A stretch of DNA of 64,000 nucleotides from Rhea pennata (GCF_028389875.1 NC_084663.1:116011301-116075300), one strand, 5' to 3'; counted from the stretch's first letter, positions 26,301 through 39,380 are shown. Numbers and translations are program-made. The notes: a model not told the origin generated them from the letters alone.

Positions 26301-29300
26301 CTCATGCAAGTGTACGCTAAAACAGCTCAAGCATTATCTCCTATGCCCTGCATCCCTAAACTAATTGGCTCAATAAAAGATACTATCTCCACCTTAACAT
26401 TTTTGTTTCACTCGGGAAAGTTTTAGGGGTGTTTTGGGACTTCTTGTGAAATAGCACCAGTCTGAAATAACATGGCAGTACCAGCTGAGTCACAGGCTTG
26501 TGAACTTTGCATTGCATGGGAACGCTCAGTCTCTTTTGAAGGATAATTTGCCGCCGGCACCACTCAAAGAAAGGTTAGCATATAATTACCTGTTGGCAGT
26601 GGAGCATTTCCCAGCTGTGTGAGGCCAAAGAGCTTTTTGCACGGCGCTTCAGCAGCATAATGGGTGCAGTGAGCCCAGCCACCAGGAAAGGAAGCTGCTG
26701 CTGCTCTGCCCAGAGACAGTTGGGAGGCTTTTTTGGTGCCTACTCCAAACCAATGCTTCCTCACATCATGCACAACCCCCCACAAATCAGCATCCCTCCT
26801 TTCCCTTCTCTACCTCACCTGAGAGCCATTGCATTTTCCTTTGTAATGAGGTTTGGCACAATATCATCATCATCATATCTCCAGCATAAACTGACATTTC
26901 GATGGCATTTAAGCTGGGGCCAGCAGAAGAACAAGTCAGTATTGCCAGTCAGCCCATTCAGAAAACCCGTATCTGGTCCTACAGCTTGTGAGCACATTCA
27001 GGTAAGAGAAGGAAAAAACTGTTCTCCTAGAGCCTTACAAATGCTATTATATTGTAATGCATCTTCTGTCTCAGGGCTACAAGGAGGAGATTAGCACCAA
27101 CATTGGCCTTTCCCGAGTCTCCCTTTGCTCGCCTGCTGGAGTTGGTCAGGTCATTTTAAGAAGAGCTCCTTGGGGCAGGGTGCAGTTGCAGGATTTCTGG
27201 ATGGGGTAGCAGGGTCTTGAAAAAACAGGACTCAATTTTACCTATGAAAGTCAGCACGGTAAAAAGTATTTAGTTAGTAGCTTACTTTTCTTCAACATGT
27301 GAAGTTTTGTTGCCAATTTTTGCTAAATTCAGAATGAATGTGACAGTATGCCAGGCAACGATTATTGGGGTCTAGAGATTATGTTCTACCTCCCAACACC
27401 ATCTGGCATTACAGTGGGAAACTCTGAATGAATAAACATTACTTATCATTCTGTCAGTCACTGATCTATCTGATAGAAGCTGAAATACTAATTTACTCAT
27501 CATCTTTGTCATCTGGTAATCAGGGACTACTTTATGGTAACTGAGACAAAGACCGCAGATTAAGGTCCATAGCAGAAATGGGCAGCAGAGAGTTAGAAAG
27601 TTTAATGTATTATTCCGTTTGGCTGACACAGGGAACAGAACTTGATGGTTTTGCGATTTCTATTTTTAAAATGTCTCTGACACAAAGGTGCGGAATTTGC
27701 CAGTAAAATTGTTGTGAGGTTTTTCTGTTGTTGCTTAGAAGTGAGGTGTTGAAATCAAAAGGGAATGCTGGGGGGAACTGCGTGATAAATTCATTCCTAG
27801 CGGTTGATAGTGTCTGCTGGATCCTACTGGGGCGACGGAAGTGTCCTTATATTAGGTAATGTCAACCAGTTCAAACACCTTGGGGTGATTTTGTCAGTTC
27901 CCTCCTCAACACACCTAGCCGCACGTCGATCCTTTATCTTTGCTTCCCTTGTCCCAGTAACAAACACTACAACTCAACCAGTGAGCGTTCTGGGATGACA
28001 GACAGATCCTGAATCCCTGGCTAAAATGAAAGCTCTTCTTAAACCTCATCTTACTGGCAAGATCTGTGCAGGTTTACAGGTCCCCCATGCAGGAGCCATT
28101 TCGAAGTGTCACTCTGATAAAGAATATCTACGTCAGTGCACGCATGCAATAGGTCTCATTACATGAACCAGCTAGTAACAGACAGTAAAAGCACAGTAAA
28201 GTTTACTTTTCTATAAAGCATCAAAATTTAATGCTGTTCAGATGATGCCACACTCAGGTGAGAAACCTGATGGGAGGAACAGGCAAATGACTAGACAAAA
28301 GAATAAAATGAGCAATGACAGCACTAGCTCACTCTTTCCATTTTAAAGGCCTGGAAGTGTAGGGATAAGTATTTCAGATAGCCTTCATACTCTGCCTGTC
28401 TTCTTGGAGCTGAGCTGAGCTAAGCTCAGTATAGTCTTTCCCTTTCCACTTTACTTGTTTCTAAAATGATGTAGTGGTCACACCAGCTTCCTTCCACGCT
28501 GACCACCGGCCACGGGTGCTGACTCTGCGGGTGGATGTGGCACATTAGCAATGCCGTCGTAGTCCTTTCCCGAGTTGCTTCTAGTCCTTGACGTTGCTAA
28601 ACCCGAAGTCTTTGTGCTTCAGAATATTTTTGGTCTGCCCTCACTGACAGCTGGAACAGTTTCTGTGAATGGCAACAGAATGCAATAAGCGCTGCCACAG
28701 ATCTCTTCGCTAAAAATGTTCTCCTTACCATTTCTTCTCTTCTTTCATTCTTTGTTTCTCAAAATAGTCACAAAATTTCAAGTTAGTCTTACTCACGCTC
28801 TGAGGTCCAAATCAGGAAAGCAAAAGGGGTAAGTCAGAGAACATTTACATATCAAATGGAAAGGAGAGAGACCGGCGCTGTTTATTTGGTTTCAAAGGTG
28901 ACACAGGGCTCCCCTGAAAATATCTCGTGTGCTTTTTTCCAAAGGACAGCTATAACGAATCCGTAGGACAGAAGCTCCCATTTCTGGCTTTGAGAGGGCA
29001 GTTGTAACCTTTTTTAACTTAAACTCATTTCATGTTAATGGCCTTCCCTAGGAGCTTTGTGCATATCCAGACCGATGCTTTCATGCATTTATTTGTCTCA
29101 AAACCTGTCCAATTCATCTTTCTGTTACAATGAAATGTTTCGCTAAGCTGTCATTTTTTCCATAAATATGTTCCTCTGGCTGCATCTTAGCGGTGGATTA
29201 TCTACTCCAGAATCTTTTCTTTTCATCTCCGAGATGAATATATATTTCAGGACCAGCTCTTGCAATATTGACCTGCTTCAAGAAACTTCTTATAAGCAGG

Positions 29301-32300
29301 TGTTGGAAGCCAGCACTAAATTGGATTTGTGTATTTTACTTCCCAAGGAATCAGACCCACTTTGCTTATTATCTACTAAAACCTAAAACATAATGTAGAA
29401 AACAAGACTGAAACAGGAAAGGACATTATAAAAAGGCTAAAGCTGTCTTTCCCTGGCACTGGGGAAATGCATGCATTGACTTTAAAATAAAAAGGAACAA
29501 TGATGAAAGGGACGGGGGAGCACCCTAAAGGGTTCGTATTTCAGATACATAGCAAAATCTCAGCTGTCCTCATTTATTTCCAAAACCACTTTGTCCTGCA
29601 ATCACAGATTATTAAAGAAGAGGATAGAATCAGATTATTATACTAGATATTTAACCACAATATTTAATCGGCTATTAATAACAGATACACTGGGCCTGAA
29701 TTTTCTGACAGCTGTGCCTGGAGGAATGTGAACGTAGCATCACTAGAGCAAGTTTCCCGCCTCCACTCCTCAATCAAAGCCGAAGTCCGGCACATGAAAA
29801 CCCGACACAATGTTTTTGTAGTCTGCGCAGACGACAGCCACTTGCTAGGCCTTTTCTTCCGAGAGAGAAGCCCAGTCAGCAGGTATTATTCACGCCCTGC
29901 TTCCCCGTGGTCCCCTGCTACAGAGCATGCAAGCACTGCTCCGATTGCATGGCCTCCCTGGGCCCTGGGGCGGAGAGGTGGCACTTGTCCCTAAATGTCT
30001 TCATTGTATTACTGACCTTCCTGAGCATCTTGTCCTTTGCCCATGTCACAGACATGGCTAAATAAGCTGTCTAAATAAGCATCAACAACTGCCTCAGGCA
30101 TTTGGAGGTACCTAAGGGCAGGTCTGCCTGGACATAACCCCAGAGGGACAGAAGCCCTTTTGGAGCAGGCTAGAAGGTGCAATCACGGGCACCAGTGACC
30201 TGTGCAAGCACCTTCGTTGCTCCCCTCCTGCCAAGCTCTTCCTGACTGATCCCCTCAGATAATTAACAAACAACAGCTGCAGTTTATCTTCAAAGCTCAT
30301 CCACAGTTTTACATTAAAGCCCTTAAATCTTCCAGTTCCTTCTCACACAATCAATCCGTTGATCTCCCAGTTAGTCAGGTTTCGAACAGGGGAAAAGTGA
30401 AAAGAAAAAGCTTATTTTCTCCCTTAAAAAGCAACTGTTAGACAACCTCCAGTCAGCACGCAAGGCCAGAGAGGTTGGCCCTGGTGTTGTTCTCCAATAC
30501 ATCAAAAGCTGTGCAAAGAGATTATTTTTCATAGATGCAGGTGTGCCTATAAAGCTTACCCAGCCAAATGCACTCCTCACATAGAGAGGTATTTTACCAT
30601 TAGAGGTAAAATTATTTTAAAGAGATTTTCCTGCCAGCCTCCCCTAGAAAGGAATTTCTGTTCTGTTCAAAAGCACCAGTGTGTTTCACCTCTTGCTACT
30701 TTTAGGGGTGAGCTTCTCATGAGAAATTTGTTCCTGCACCAAATTCAGAAATTTTAGCACCCAATCTATTATATGTATTTGGAAGAGTCTGAATTGCTAA
30801 ATCGCATCACCAGAAATTGCCATTTGTGTCCATAAAAAGCCAGACAGCCAAACAGTAGCCCAGCCTGGCAATACGGTTGGAATCAAGATCAGATTCCAAA
30901 CCCACACGCAAGGATGAGGTTGTTTGGGCTTACAGATTTTGTTTGAGCTCATCTTTGCATCAACCAGTAAAAGAGAAAGACGGCGTAATACACAGCTGTT
31001 GAGTTGTAATGCTATACACAAAAACTTAGCTTTTCTTTGAAAAGAATATTAAATGCATCAGATAAACCAATTTTGTCTTTTAACTCTTTTTAAAAAAGTT
31101 TTTTGCTTTATTTTACTTTATCATACTATACATCTATAGATGGCACACCCAATTCAAATTTGATTTCTAGATTAACCGATTGATAGGGAGAGCATTCAGG
31201 ATCCTTTAATTAATGTTACAGAGAGCTACATTTAATTACTTCTTAAGCACTTGTACCTACAGAAAGTTGCGTTACATCGCATACATCACTATTTAAATTC
31301 ACATACCTACATGTATCAAATTTACATTGCAAATGTCTTCATCCTCTGGCAGATTAATCACAAATGTAATAGTTAAATAATCCCCAAAAGTGACGTTCTT
31401 GCTTACTGAGTGAATAATTAAACAAACTAACCATTATAGGACATAAATACAGTAAAATAATAGGAAGAGGGCCTCAGGATGGTATAAGTTATTACCAAAA
31501 TCAGCAGAATGATATCCCTGAAGTGAGCCGACGGTCCCACCCACTGATGACAGCTGATGTGGCAGGTACGGTGTGTACCAGACATATGGTGGTAGCAGCA
31601 GCTGTAACTCAACATTAAAAATTATATTTTAGTACTAAAAAATCTACTTACAAATGTTCTCTTAAAGGCTCACCTGGAATTAATATGTGCTGATTTGACT
31701 CTTCAAGTAGTGAGTAGGATACATTAAACTCATTTTCTGGTGACTACAAAAATTCCCACTAAAAGATCTGAGCTAGTTGTCTTAAATGTAAATGTACATT
31801 AACTAATATATGTAAGCAATATCCATGTTCAACAGCACTGTTTCATTTAGGTTCATCTGAAGTCAAGTTAATAGAAGACTTTTTTAATTAAATGCAGCTT
31901 TTCATGTTCCTCTTCAAATTGAACAGTCAAATGAATATATAGAGGCATTGCACTGCACAACTCGAAAAGTCATTAAACTAGATTTTCAGATACCAGTCAT
32001 AGACATAGAAAAGGATCAAATTGAGTTCCTGTGTCATAAAATTATCAGTGAAAGGTATAATCCATTACTGCTTTGTGAAGAACCAGTGAATAGAAAATTT
32101 GTTTTGGAGCTGGTCTCCTTTAGTTTTTTGCTTATTAACATTGTGACATGCATACTTTCAAAAGCAGGCTCCAAAACTTCAGATGTAACGAAAATGCACA
32201 GCTGCAAATACCATTGCATTCCGCACAATAGACAGATAGACATCAGGCTTCTCAGTCTTCATTTTACAATAACTCTTGCAAACACAAAACAACCAGAACA

Positions 32301-33130
32301 ATATTAGGGCTTAGATTTTGTGGGTGTGATAGAAGATGTGGGCAGGAACTCTTGATCCTCTACCAGGAATGTGGGGATTAGACATTCACATTTCCTGGGT
32401 TGCTTAATTATACTTGACATTAGCACGGCATTTTAAAGTGCATAAAGACAGATGACCTGTCCTGAATTTTAAGATGAAGAAATGCTACCTTAGAACAGGA
32501 GAAGCCATAAAAGACAAGAGGTAACATGAAAGGGAAAAGCTAATATATTTAGAGCAAAGTCTGGTGAAGTGATTAAGAATTTTATTATTTTTTGAGCTGG
32601 ATTCTGTGCCCTGCAGAAAGAATAAGAAGGCTACATCAATTCTGCAAACACCTGTGGACACCAGAGTCAACTGTGGAGGTCTCTCATGGGGGAGCATGAA
32701 CATTGGCGTATCAATACTGGAAGTAACTTTGCTTGTGACTTCTCCTTTCATTCAGCAGTTCCTTCAGCCATGCCACCAGCTCCATGCTTCCCACCACTGT
32801 CCTAGAGCAGTCCTTACAAAGACTTTAGCTTAGAGTAAAGCATACTGCAGCCTTCGCACATCATGGGTTATGGGGAGGGCAACGGTGCTATAGCACAGTA
32901 GCCACCTTCCTTCCAGCCCAGCCATATTCTGCTTGTTGTCTCAGACCCTCAGTTGCTGCTCTTCCCATGACACATTTCATTCCTACAAAGTGGTGAGATT
33001 ATTTTTCTGACTGAGCTTTACCATAATACCTGTATAATAACATCTCCTATAAGCATTTTAGAATACATATGTACACAGTTAATAATAAATAACAAATGAA
33101 CAAAATTGTTCTTCCATTATAGATTCACAG
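23390..33130. other. Gene-free DNA left of CLDN17
   Basis: No gene or clear repeat family is seen. GC-richer patches lie at about 25540-25780, 26580-26720, 28490-28620 and 29720-30000. A CTGAGCT-A-AGCTCAG near-palindrome is at 28415-28429. In human the glutamate receptor gene GRIK1 lies beyond CLDN17 on this side, but none of its exons was recognised here. Confidence 0.5.
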
Positions 33131-33136
33131 TTTAAT
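33131..33136 (-). terminator. Candidate poly(A) signal of CLDN17 (ATTAAA)
   Basis: On the minus strand ATTAAA lies 48 bases beyond the CLDN17 stop codon. It is the commonest variant of AATAAA. A full AATAAA also occurs on the minus strand at 32586-32581, about 600 bases beyond the stop, so the 3' UTR may be longer. Transcript 3' ends are needed to decide between them. Confidence 0.35.
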
Positions 33137-33183
33137 TAGGCACCGAAGTCAATCAGTACATATCAACATGCTAAGCAGAAAGA

Positions 33184-33852
33184 TCACACATAGGCATGCA
33201 TGCCTAGGGACTTTCCTCCTGCAAAGTCACGTTTGTGCCACCTGTGATGAGAAGACGAAGGATACCTGGATTTTTGGGATGTATCAGCCAAACACCAGAA
33301 GGTACAATACATTGTTCCTGCAGCAATAAGAAGTGCAGAGCTCACCCAGCCTATGTAGAGGGCAGCTCCTAGTTCTCGCTTCAGTGGTGCAGGGACTTTT
33401 GGATCATAGAAGTCACGTATAATGCTACCGCCAGTCCAAGACACCGGGATCAGAACAAGGACACCCGTCAGCAGAAAAGCAATTCCAGCTGCCAGCACGA
33501 AGATACTGATGCCCTGGGGATTCTCCTTGGTTCGGTGGGTGTACTTCACACCAGCAATGCCCATCAAAAAGGCAATGATTGACAGCCCCACGGCAACGCA
33601 CATGAGGGCTCTGAACACCTCCAAGGCTGGGGAAAGCGCCAAGAGGGAGTCATAGAATTTGCACTGCAGCCTGATGCCGAGCTGACTGATGCAGTCCATC
33701 CATAATCCTTCCCAAATGGTCTCGAACACTACAATGTTGCCCTCAATGAAGGCAGAAACTCTCCACTGCGGCATAACTGTGGTTGCCAAAGTCCCAATCA
33801 TGCCCACACCTCCAAATACCAGGCCAGTGATTTGTAAAGCACAGCAAGACAT
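33184..33852 (-). CDS. CLDN17: Claudin-17, intact single-exon gene
   Basis: This 222-residue protein is a four-pass claudin of the tight junction. Human claudin-17 forms anion-selective paracellular pores. Seen in the sequence: TM1 about 8-27, first extracellular loop about 28-80 with W30, G49-L50-W51, C54 and C64, R81 at the start of TM2, TM2 about 82-102, TM3 about 116-137, second loop about 138-160 with the IIRDFY block at 144-149, TM4 about 161-187, then a His/Arg/Ser-rich tail ending HAYV, a PDZ ligand for ZO proteins. K65 follows C64; a lysine here is known to matter for anion selectivity of claudin-17. The start is a true ATG with A at -3, and length matches the family (human about 224). 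CLDN17 rather than CLDN8 is chosen from the RALMCVAV segment of TM2 and the KRELGAALYIGW segment before TM4. It lies downstream of CLDN8 on the same strand, as in other amniotes. No frameshift or stop is seen. Confidence 0.93.
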   Translation of the reverse strand: MSCCALQITGLVFGGVGMIGTLATTVMPQWRVSAFIEGNIVVFETIWEGLWMDCISQLGIRLQCKFYDSLLALSPALEVFRALMCVAVGLSIIAFLMGIAGVKYTHRTKENPQGISIFVLAAGIAFLLTGVLVLIPVSWTGGSIIRDFYDPKVPAPLKRELGAALYIGWVSSALLIAAGTMYCTFWCLADTSQKSRYPSSSHHRWHKRDFAGGKSLGMHAYV

Positions 33853-34018
33853 GCTTCTTCTGAAAAAGGCACCTCAAAAGAGGTGACCTAGGAAGTCTTC
33901 CAAAATCAGTTTCTGCTAAAAGTAGTATAAAACATGATAGTGAATACTTTGTTTAGTAGTTTCCTCATATGGCAAGTTGTTGGGGATTTCTAAAAGCAGC
34001 TCCGATCTGAAGTTCAGA

Positions 34019-34024
34019 CAGGTG
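34019..34024 (-). promoter_or_regulatory. E-box (CACCTG/CAGGTG) upstream of CLDN17
   Basis: A Snail/ZEB-type E-box lies about 167 bases upstream of the CLDN17 ATG. It has the same flank on the plus strand (CAGGTGAAAA) as the site upstream of CLDN8. The motif is seen directly; function is inferred from how other claudin promoters are regulated. Confidence 0.3.
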
Positions 34025-34057
34025 AAAATCCACTTCTGTGTGGCTAGAAGGACTTGC

Positions 34058-34147
34058 TATTTATTTGATTTGAAATCTCCGCTGACTACAGTGCTTACCC
34101 ATCAAGACTAACAAGTTTCCAACCAATGGGAAGCTAGGGAGGGGTGT
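34058..34147 (-). promoter_or_regulatory. Weak candidate CLDN17 core promoter
   Basis: In minus-strand order this stretch holds a CACCC-type box (34147-34141), a CCAAT box in inverted orientation (plus strand 34123-34127) and an AT-rich AAATAAATAG that could act as a TATA-like element (34067-34058). Spacing is plausible, with transcription then starting roughly 180 bases before the ATG. Each motif alone is weak, and no transcript evidence is available. Confidence 0.22.
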
Positions 34148-36202
34148 GTCACAGCTCATTTCCCTGCTTCTCTTATTGTGTCTATAGTGATGCTATAATT
34201 AAATAAGTGTCAGAGATTCAACTGTAGGCACCTAATTGCAAGTCTAATCATTTCTTAACTACAAAATTCTAGCTATGTTGAAATTTAATGCAGAAAGTCT
34301 AAACTTCCATCTGGAAAAAAAAGATGTAAACTAGGTCATTATGGTTGTTCTTATGACAAAAGCTAAACCTGGACCTGGAGTGGCACTTATCATCTGAGTG
34401 CTATAGCTTAGAGAAAGCATGTAATTTTTTAAAAGTCAAACTAGAAGGTACTCAATGTAGTTCTTTAATGTAGATTCCTCATTTTGATCAAATACAAAAG
34501 TATAATCACAATATTAGACAGGCACAGGAAAGCCAAGTATTCCAATCAACATCAAAGCTTTACTCTACTAGCTGCGTAATTCACAAGGATGGCAAAGAAA
34601 ATAGCTGGCAGAGTTTCACAGCTTCTTCTTTTGAATCCAAAATTAAAGTCATTGTTGGGAAATAATTCTCTATGAGATGCTCTTCCTATTAGAAAGACAG
34701 TGTTGTTACTATGTTCCATTCAAACAATTTTCTCAAGGTAATATTAGGAAGAGTTAGGGAAAATTTTCCGATTACAAAATGATGAGGCTTTTTTTAGTGT
34801 TCAGTATAGCTTGAAAGAAGTCAGAGATCCCTCCCATAAGCATGTATCTTGGCCTGCATGGAGAAATACAAGCCTGGACAAAAAAAATGCACACCAAAGA
34901 CTGACTTGCCCTGGGCAATTTAGGAATAAATGCTGCATTTTTTTTACTTTCTTCTTTCTTCTTTAAGATAATATTATATGGTGATGACTCATGGGTGTTG
35001 CTAAAATTGGTATGTTTCTAGTTACCACAACTCTTTGAACTATAGGACTGGTATAAAAAGAATATATATTTGTCCAACCAAAGACGATGAAGGCCCCTAG
35101 CAGTGCTTGTGTAGGGACGGCATATTCTTAGACTGATTGTGGGTTGTTGTGTTGTGGGCTCTGTGTCTTTGGATACATCAGATGTAGTCTTCGATGATAT
35201 TAATTTATTTGCAGCCTTTGAACCCATGGGGAAAAAAAATGAATTGCACATATAGACTATTCACAGCCTGTAAAACGTTGCCCTTCATGTAGTGACAAAG
35301 AACAAGGAAGGAGTATCAGATAAACAGATAATAACAGTTATATAATATAATGCTATATGTCCGGGGGGAAATCCTCTCAAGAGCTTTCAACAATTCATTT
35401 TTGCCTTCAAGCCCAGCTGCAGGAATCGCAAGGAGAGGAGAGAGAGTCTCCTTAGCTAAGGTATAAAACGTAACCCTTAGAAGCTAATTGTGCTATCAGG
35501 TTTGTTCTTATGGAAACATGAACATAGCATCACACTTCTGCAGACAAGGAAGTACCTTAACCTTTTAAAGCACTTTGCTCAGTGTCACAAAGAAGAAGGT
35601 GGCAGAGATAAACTCAGGAGTCATAGTCAACTCTGAGTTTAAAATAAACTCCTTTCACTAGCAGGAGCTTGCTCCCGTCCACAGAACAAGACCTGTGCTA
35701 TTTAACTTGAGTGCCAATTTCCATTCTTCTTGTTGAACTTTTTCAGTTTTTAAAAAGGTTATCAAAACTTTAAAATATAGTCTTCTCTGATTTGTTATTT
35801 TAATAACAGATTTTTTAAAAAATCAGAATCAATCTAAGAATATTTTTAAAAAGCAATATTTTATGGAAAAAAATCTCAAAACTAGCACTGAAATGCCATT
35901 TTTTTCAACAGGAAATCTCTGTGCAATATTTTCAGCCAGCTCGTGAATGTATACACTGGACCATGCCTAATGCCCTGAATCTGTTTATCTGACTGCCTTA
36001 CCTAGTGGGATTGCTCTGAAATCATTTTTTCATTATATGACTCTGGGAGGGTCAGACATTGAGGTCACGCATAAAATTACACTCTGTGGCAGTCAGGGTA
36101 TGGTTTGTACAGAAGATAAACTGCTCCCACAAATGCCATAAAAATGCATCACATGCTGGTTGTGTAGCTATACCTCCAGAGAGTGCTAAATGGTTGGTGT
36201 GG

Positions 36203-36242
36203 TTTTTTTGTTTGTTTGTTTGTTTGGGTTTTTTTTTTTTTT
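36203..36242 (+). repeat. (TTTG)n plus T14 low-complexity run
   Basis: Several GTTT/TTTG copies are followed by a GGG interruption and a run of 14 T. Read on the minus strand this is an A-rich tail, but I recognise no retroposon next to it. Confidence 0.85.
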
Positions 36243-37807
36243 ATCTTTAATTGTAAATAGTACCTAGAGCAAGTGACATGAGGATATATGTGTTAGACAG
36301 GAACACCAAGGCTACACTGTCACATATACAGTGTGGTGGCATGATAGCTCTTGTTATTGAAACCTGAAAGGAAGGAAGGGAAGGAAAGGAAAATCAATAA
36401 CTGGCAGCCTTGAAGGTTAGAGTTCTCCATGTCTGGGAACTGAAAATGAGCTAGAGGAAACAGGCCGGAAAAAAATCAGAAACACTAACCATGTCTCGGA
36501 AACTCATGAGAATTGGGAAACCTCTTCATCAGCCTGCTAACTGCCAAAGAGGCCCTGGCTTTGCTAATTATGGGAAGATTTCTATTTTGTAGGAAAGCCC
36601 CATGTCTGAATCAGCCTCTTATGCCCTTGCATGCCCTAGGGAGCACCCTCCAGGGGCTGGGCTGTATCTCCATTTCAAGGCTCTCTCCACCTCTAACAGA
36701 GAAATGCTTAGTTGTCTGAGTTACTTCAAAATCACTCAACACCCGACAGCACTTAAAGAAGAAGTAAATTTTAAGCAATGTTTGTATGATGGGCGAGAAA
36801 GATGCAATGCCTTTAGAGCCAGGTGAGCAGAAATGAAAGGAAAATCCCATTTGTGCCCGTCTAGACTCTTGAAGTCTTCTCACTCAACATAGCATCCAGC
36901 TGTTGGGAAGCTTACCTGCCTTGTGGCTAGAGCATTAGTTCCTATACAAACACCCCCACAAGATTTGCTTTCAAAGAAGAAAATAGACAGCTGAGGAAGC
37001 ATGTATACTTTTAGCCTGGATCTCTGTTCAGATTTAAATATTCCCTTTCCTTCAAATCAGGAAGTTCTTTTGAATCTTTTACTGGAGGAATATTGCCTGT
37101 CTAGCTTTTAAAATGTGATGCCCCTTGAAAAGGGGGAAGTGGAATATCTTCAGTCCAGGTGATAAACAGACCACATCAATGAGTCCCAAGGCTTAGTTAA
37201 TCATGTAAATACTTCATTGCCTCCTGGAAAGCAGGATTCCTTCTTCTATGCCTGTACATTGAATCTTACAGTTCTTAGACATACACATACCACTATACAT
37301 AGACAATATGCTTTAGATAAAACTGTAGACAAGAATAATGTACATAGTTCATTACAGGCTCTTGTCAAGAATGAATAGATTGGTTATGTCACAGGCTAAT
37401 TGCAACATTTGAGGTTCAGGAACATTTGGGGGACAAGTAGATAGATATAAAGGTTTATCAAAGACCTATTTTAGATTAATGACTACTATGAGTTACAGTT
37501 AAGTTGCTTAGCCTCCCTGAGGCTGTAGCTACCCAGGAAGCCTGCAAAGGTGTCTATTGGCAGCTGTGGTCCCTGGCAATGGGGAGCCTGATATGCTGCA
37601 GTTCTTCAGCCCCTCGGCTTCGTGTCGCCTGGGGCAGGGATGCTGGCTGAAGCCATACAGACTTAAACCATCCTCGAATGCAAAAATTTGCATTAAGTGT
37701 ATGGCAAATAGGGTTAGGATGGTTTGCAGGTCATCTGCTTCTGAAGCACATGGCAACAGTGCCTCCAAACTTGTGGCTGCCACGAGACAATTCATTATGT
37801 GTTGGGG

Positions 37808-37909
37808 TGATCACTCCACTGTTTTCAACTTTTTGTGATCCCTGATGATCACATGTTGATCAGATGATTATACTGATCACTGTTTCCAACTATTTGCATG
37901 GACTGATCA
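37808..37909. repeat. Cluster of five TGATCA palindromes in a degenerate tandem repeat
   Basis: TGATCA occurs at 37808, 37846, 37857, 37874 and 37904. A unit starting TGATCACT and continuing CTGTTT(T)CAACT occurs at 37808 and again at 37874, so the cluster partly reflects a ~66-base duplication. A further weaker copy may follow at about 37930. Confidence 0.75.
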
Positions 37910-38799
37910 ATGAAGCCATAGACAAGCTAATGATTCCAATACTTTCTGTGCTATTTTGATTGACTACTTTTTATTTTCATTCGTTTTGATTAAGCAAAAA
38001 TACATTGAGCCTACTGAGGCTTTTTCCTTTGCACTAACTTTAGTTTTTCTATCAGCCTACATGTTAAAAGATGAAGCCACATCTCTTTCCACCCTCTCTT
38101 TGAGGGTGTCACATTTTGGAGTGAGAAAAACATCTGCTCGGCTTAGTTTAAAGAAGGATTTCTCCCAGACACATACCAGATAGTGAGTTTGGAGTGCTGA
38201 CCTCTAATTCTAGCCTTGAGGCAACTGATGGTAGACTTTAGAAGAACAGACAGAATCTAAAAGAAATGATATTTGGTTTTAGTCTTCTTCCTCAGAAAGC
38301 CTGAAATTCGTTCAATTCTATGATATTCCATGTCTGAAGAAGTCTCACTTCTGGACAATCTGTGAATGAACTTGAGTTTAGTGTAATAAAATGCTTCAGT
38401 AATAAAACATTAAATACTGCTTTGAGTATTTAATCCATCTAAATTGTTTCAGGATTTTACAAGGTATTTGTCTCCTTCATACTTATGTACAGGGAACAGC
38501 CATCCTGGTAGAAATAGAATATGCCAGAAAATGTGTTATCTTGTTTTACTGTTTAACAACAGGACCTCAAAGGATTCCTCTAGAAATCCTAGAAATTTGG
38601 GGGGCATCTCAGTTTGCAGCTCATATTAAGCCATTGAAAGTGTAACAGTGACAAATTCCCAAGGCAGTACTGGCTGTTTTTGTAAAGGTTAGTAGCAGTA
38701 TATCTAGTTAGACTATTACTGGATGAAGCACAGTGGAACTCCTTTATTTAAATGCTTTACTGTGATAGAATAAAAGAGGAGGAGAAGGACATGGTGGCA

Positions 38800-38930
38800 G
38801 TGATGGTCTAAGGATGGATGAGAGGCAAGGTTCATAGAAAGAGATAATAGCTTTTATTAGACTACCTGATAGAGTTATAAAGAAGCTCTCGGGCTCAGAG
38901 TCTGAGGAAAGATTGCTTTCAGAGCACAAC
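38800..38930. repeat. Possible ancient amniote interspersed repeat
   Basis: The stretch around AATAGCTTTTATTAGACTACCTG and the following AAGCTCTCGGGCTCAGA resembles phrases I recall from old reptile/amniote repeats that describe a shared ATTAGACCAACT tract. A related-looking segment with TGAAGAAGT and AATAAAA lies at 38330-38400. Family not identified. Confidence 0.25.
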
Positions 38931-39039
38931 ATAATAATACATCCCTAAACTAGCTTTCTAGTAATAAATCAGTGCAGCACACTAAGCAAGCAGATGTCAA
39001 ACTTTTAAAACCAGTGTTTTCTTCTCCATCTTTCTCACT

Positions 39040-39380
39040 TCTAATCTGGGATCCTCCCTGTCTGGTCCTGTCTTTTATAAACATAACCCTCGCTTTCTAC
39101 CCTTTACCAGTCCCCACCTTGTGAATGTAACAAGCCACACTGTTAAATTCCATCCTCCAAAATAAACTGTAGCACTATGAGCTCCGATACCGCTCACCCC
39201 AGCCTTGCCAGCTCAGTTAACCCCCCAGACCTCACATCTCAGTCTTCAGCAGGGTCATCCTCTACCCCACACTCTCCTCTTGCTCTCTCTACCCAAATCC
39301 TTTTCCAAGACTCTGTCCTTCTGGCCGGGGTGTTCCTATTCCTCCCCCTCTCCCCCAGCACTACTTAAGATTCCCATGGG
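39040..39380 (+). other. C/T-rich stretch without a recognised gene
   Basis: The plus strand is markedly pyrimidine-rich with clusters such as CTCCTCTTGCTCTCTCT and CCTCCCCCTCTCCCCC, and includes one AATAAA at about 39162. Open frames here are compositional and give Ser/Pro/Leu-rich peptides with no recognisable domain. Confidence 0.45.
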
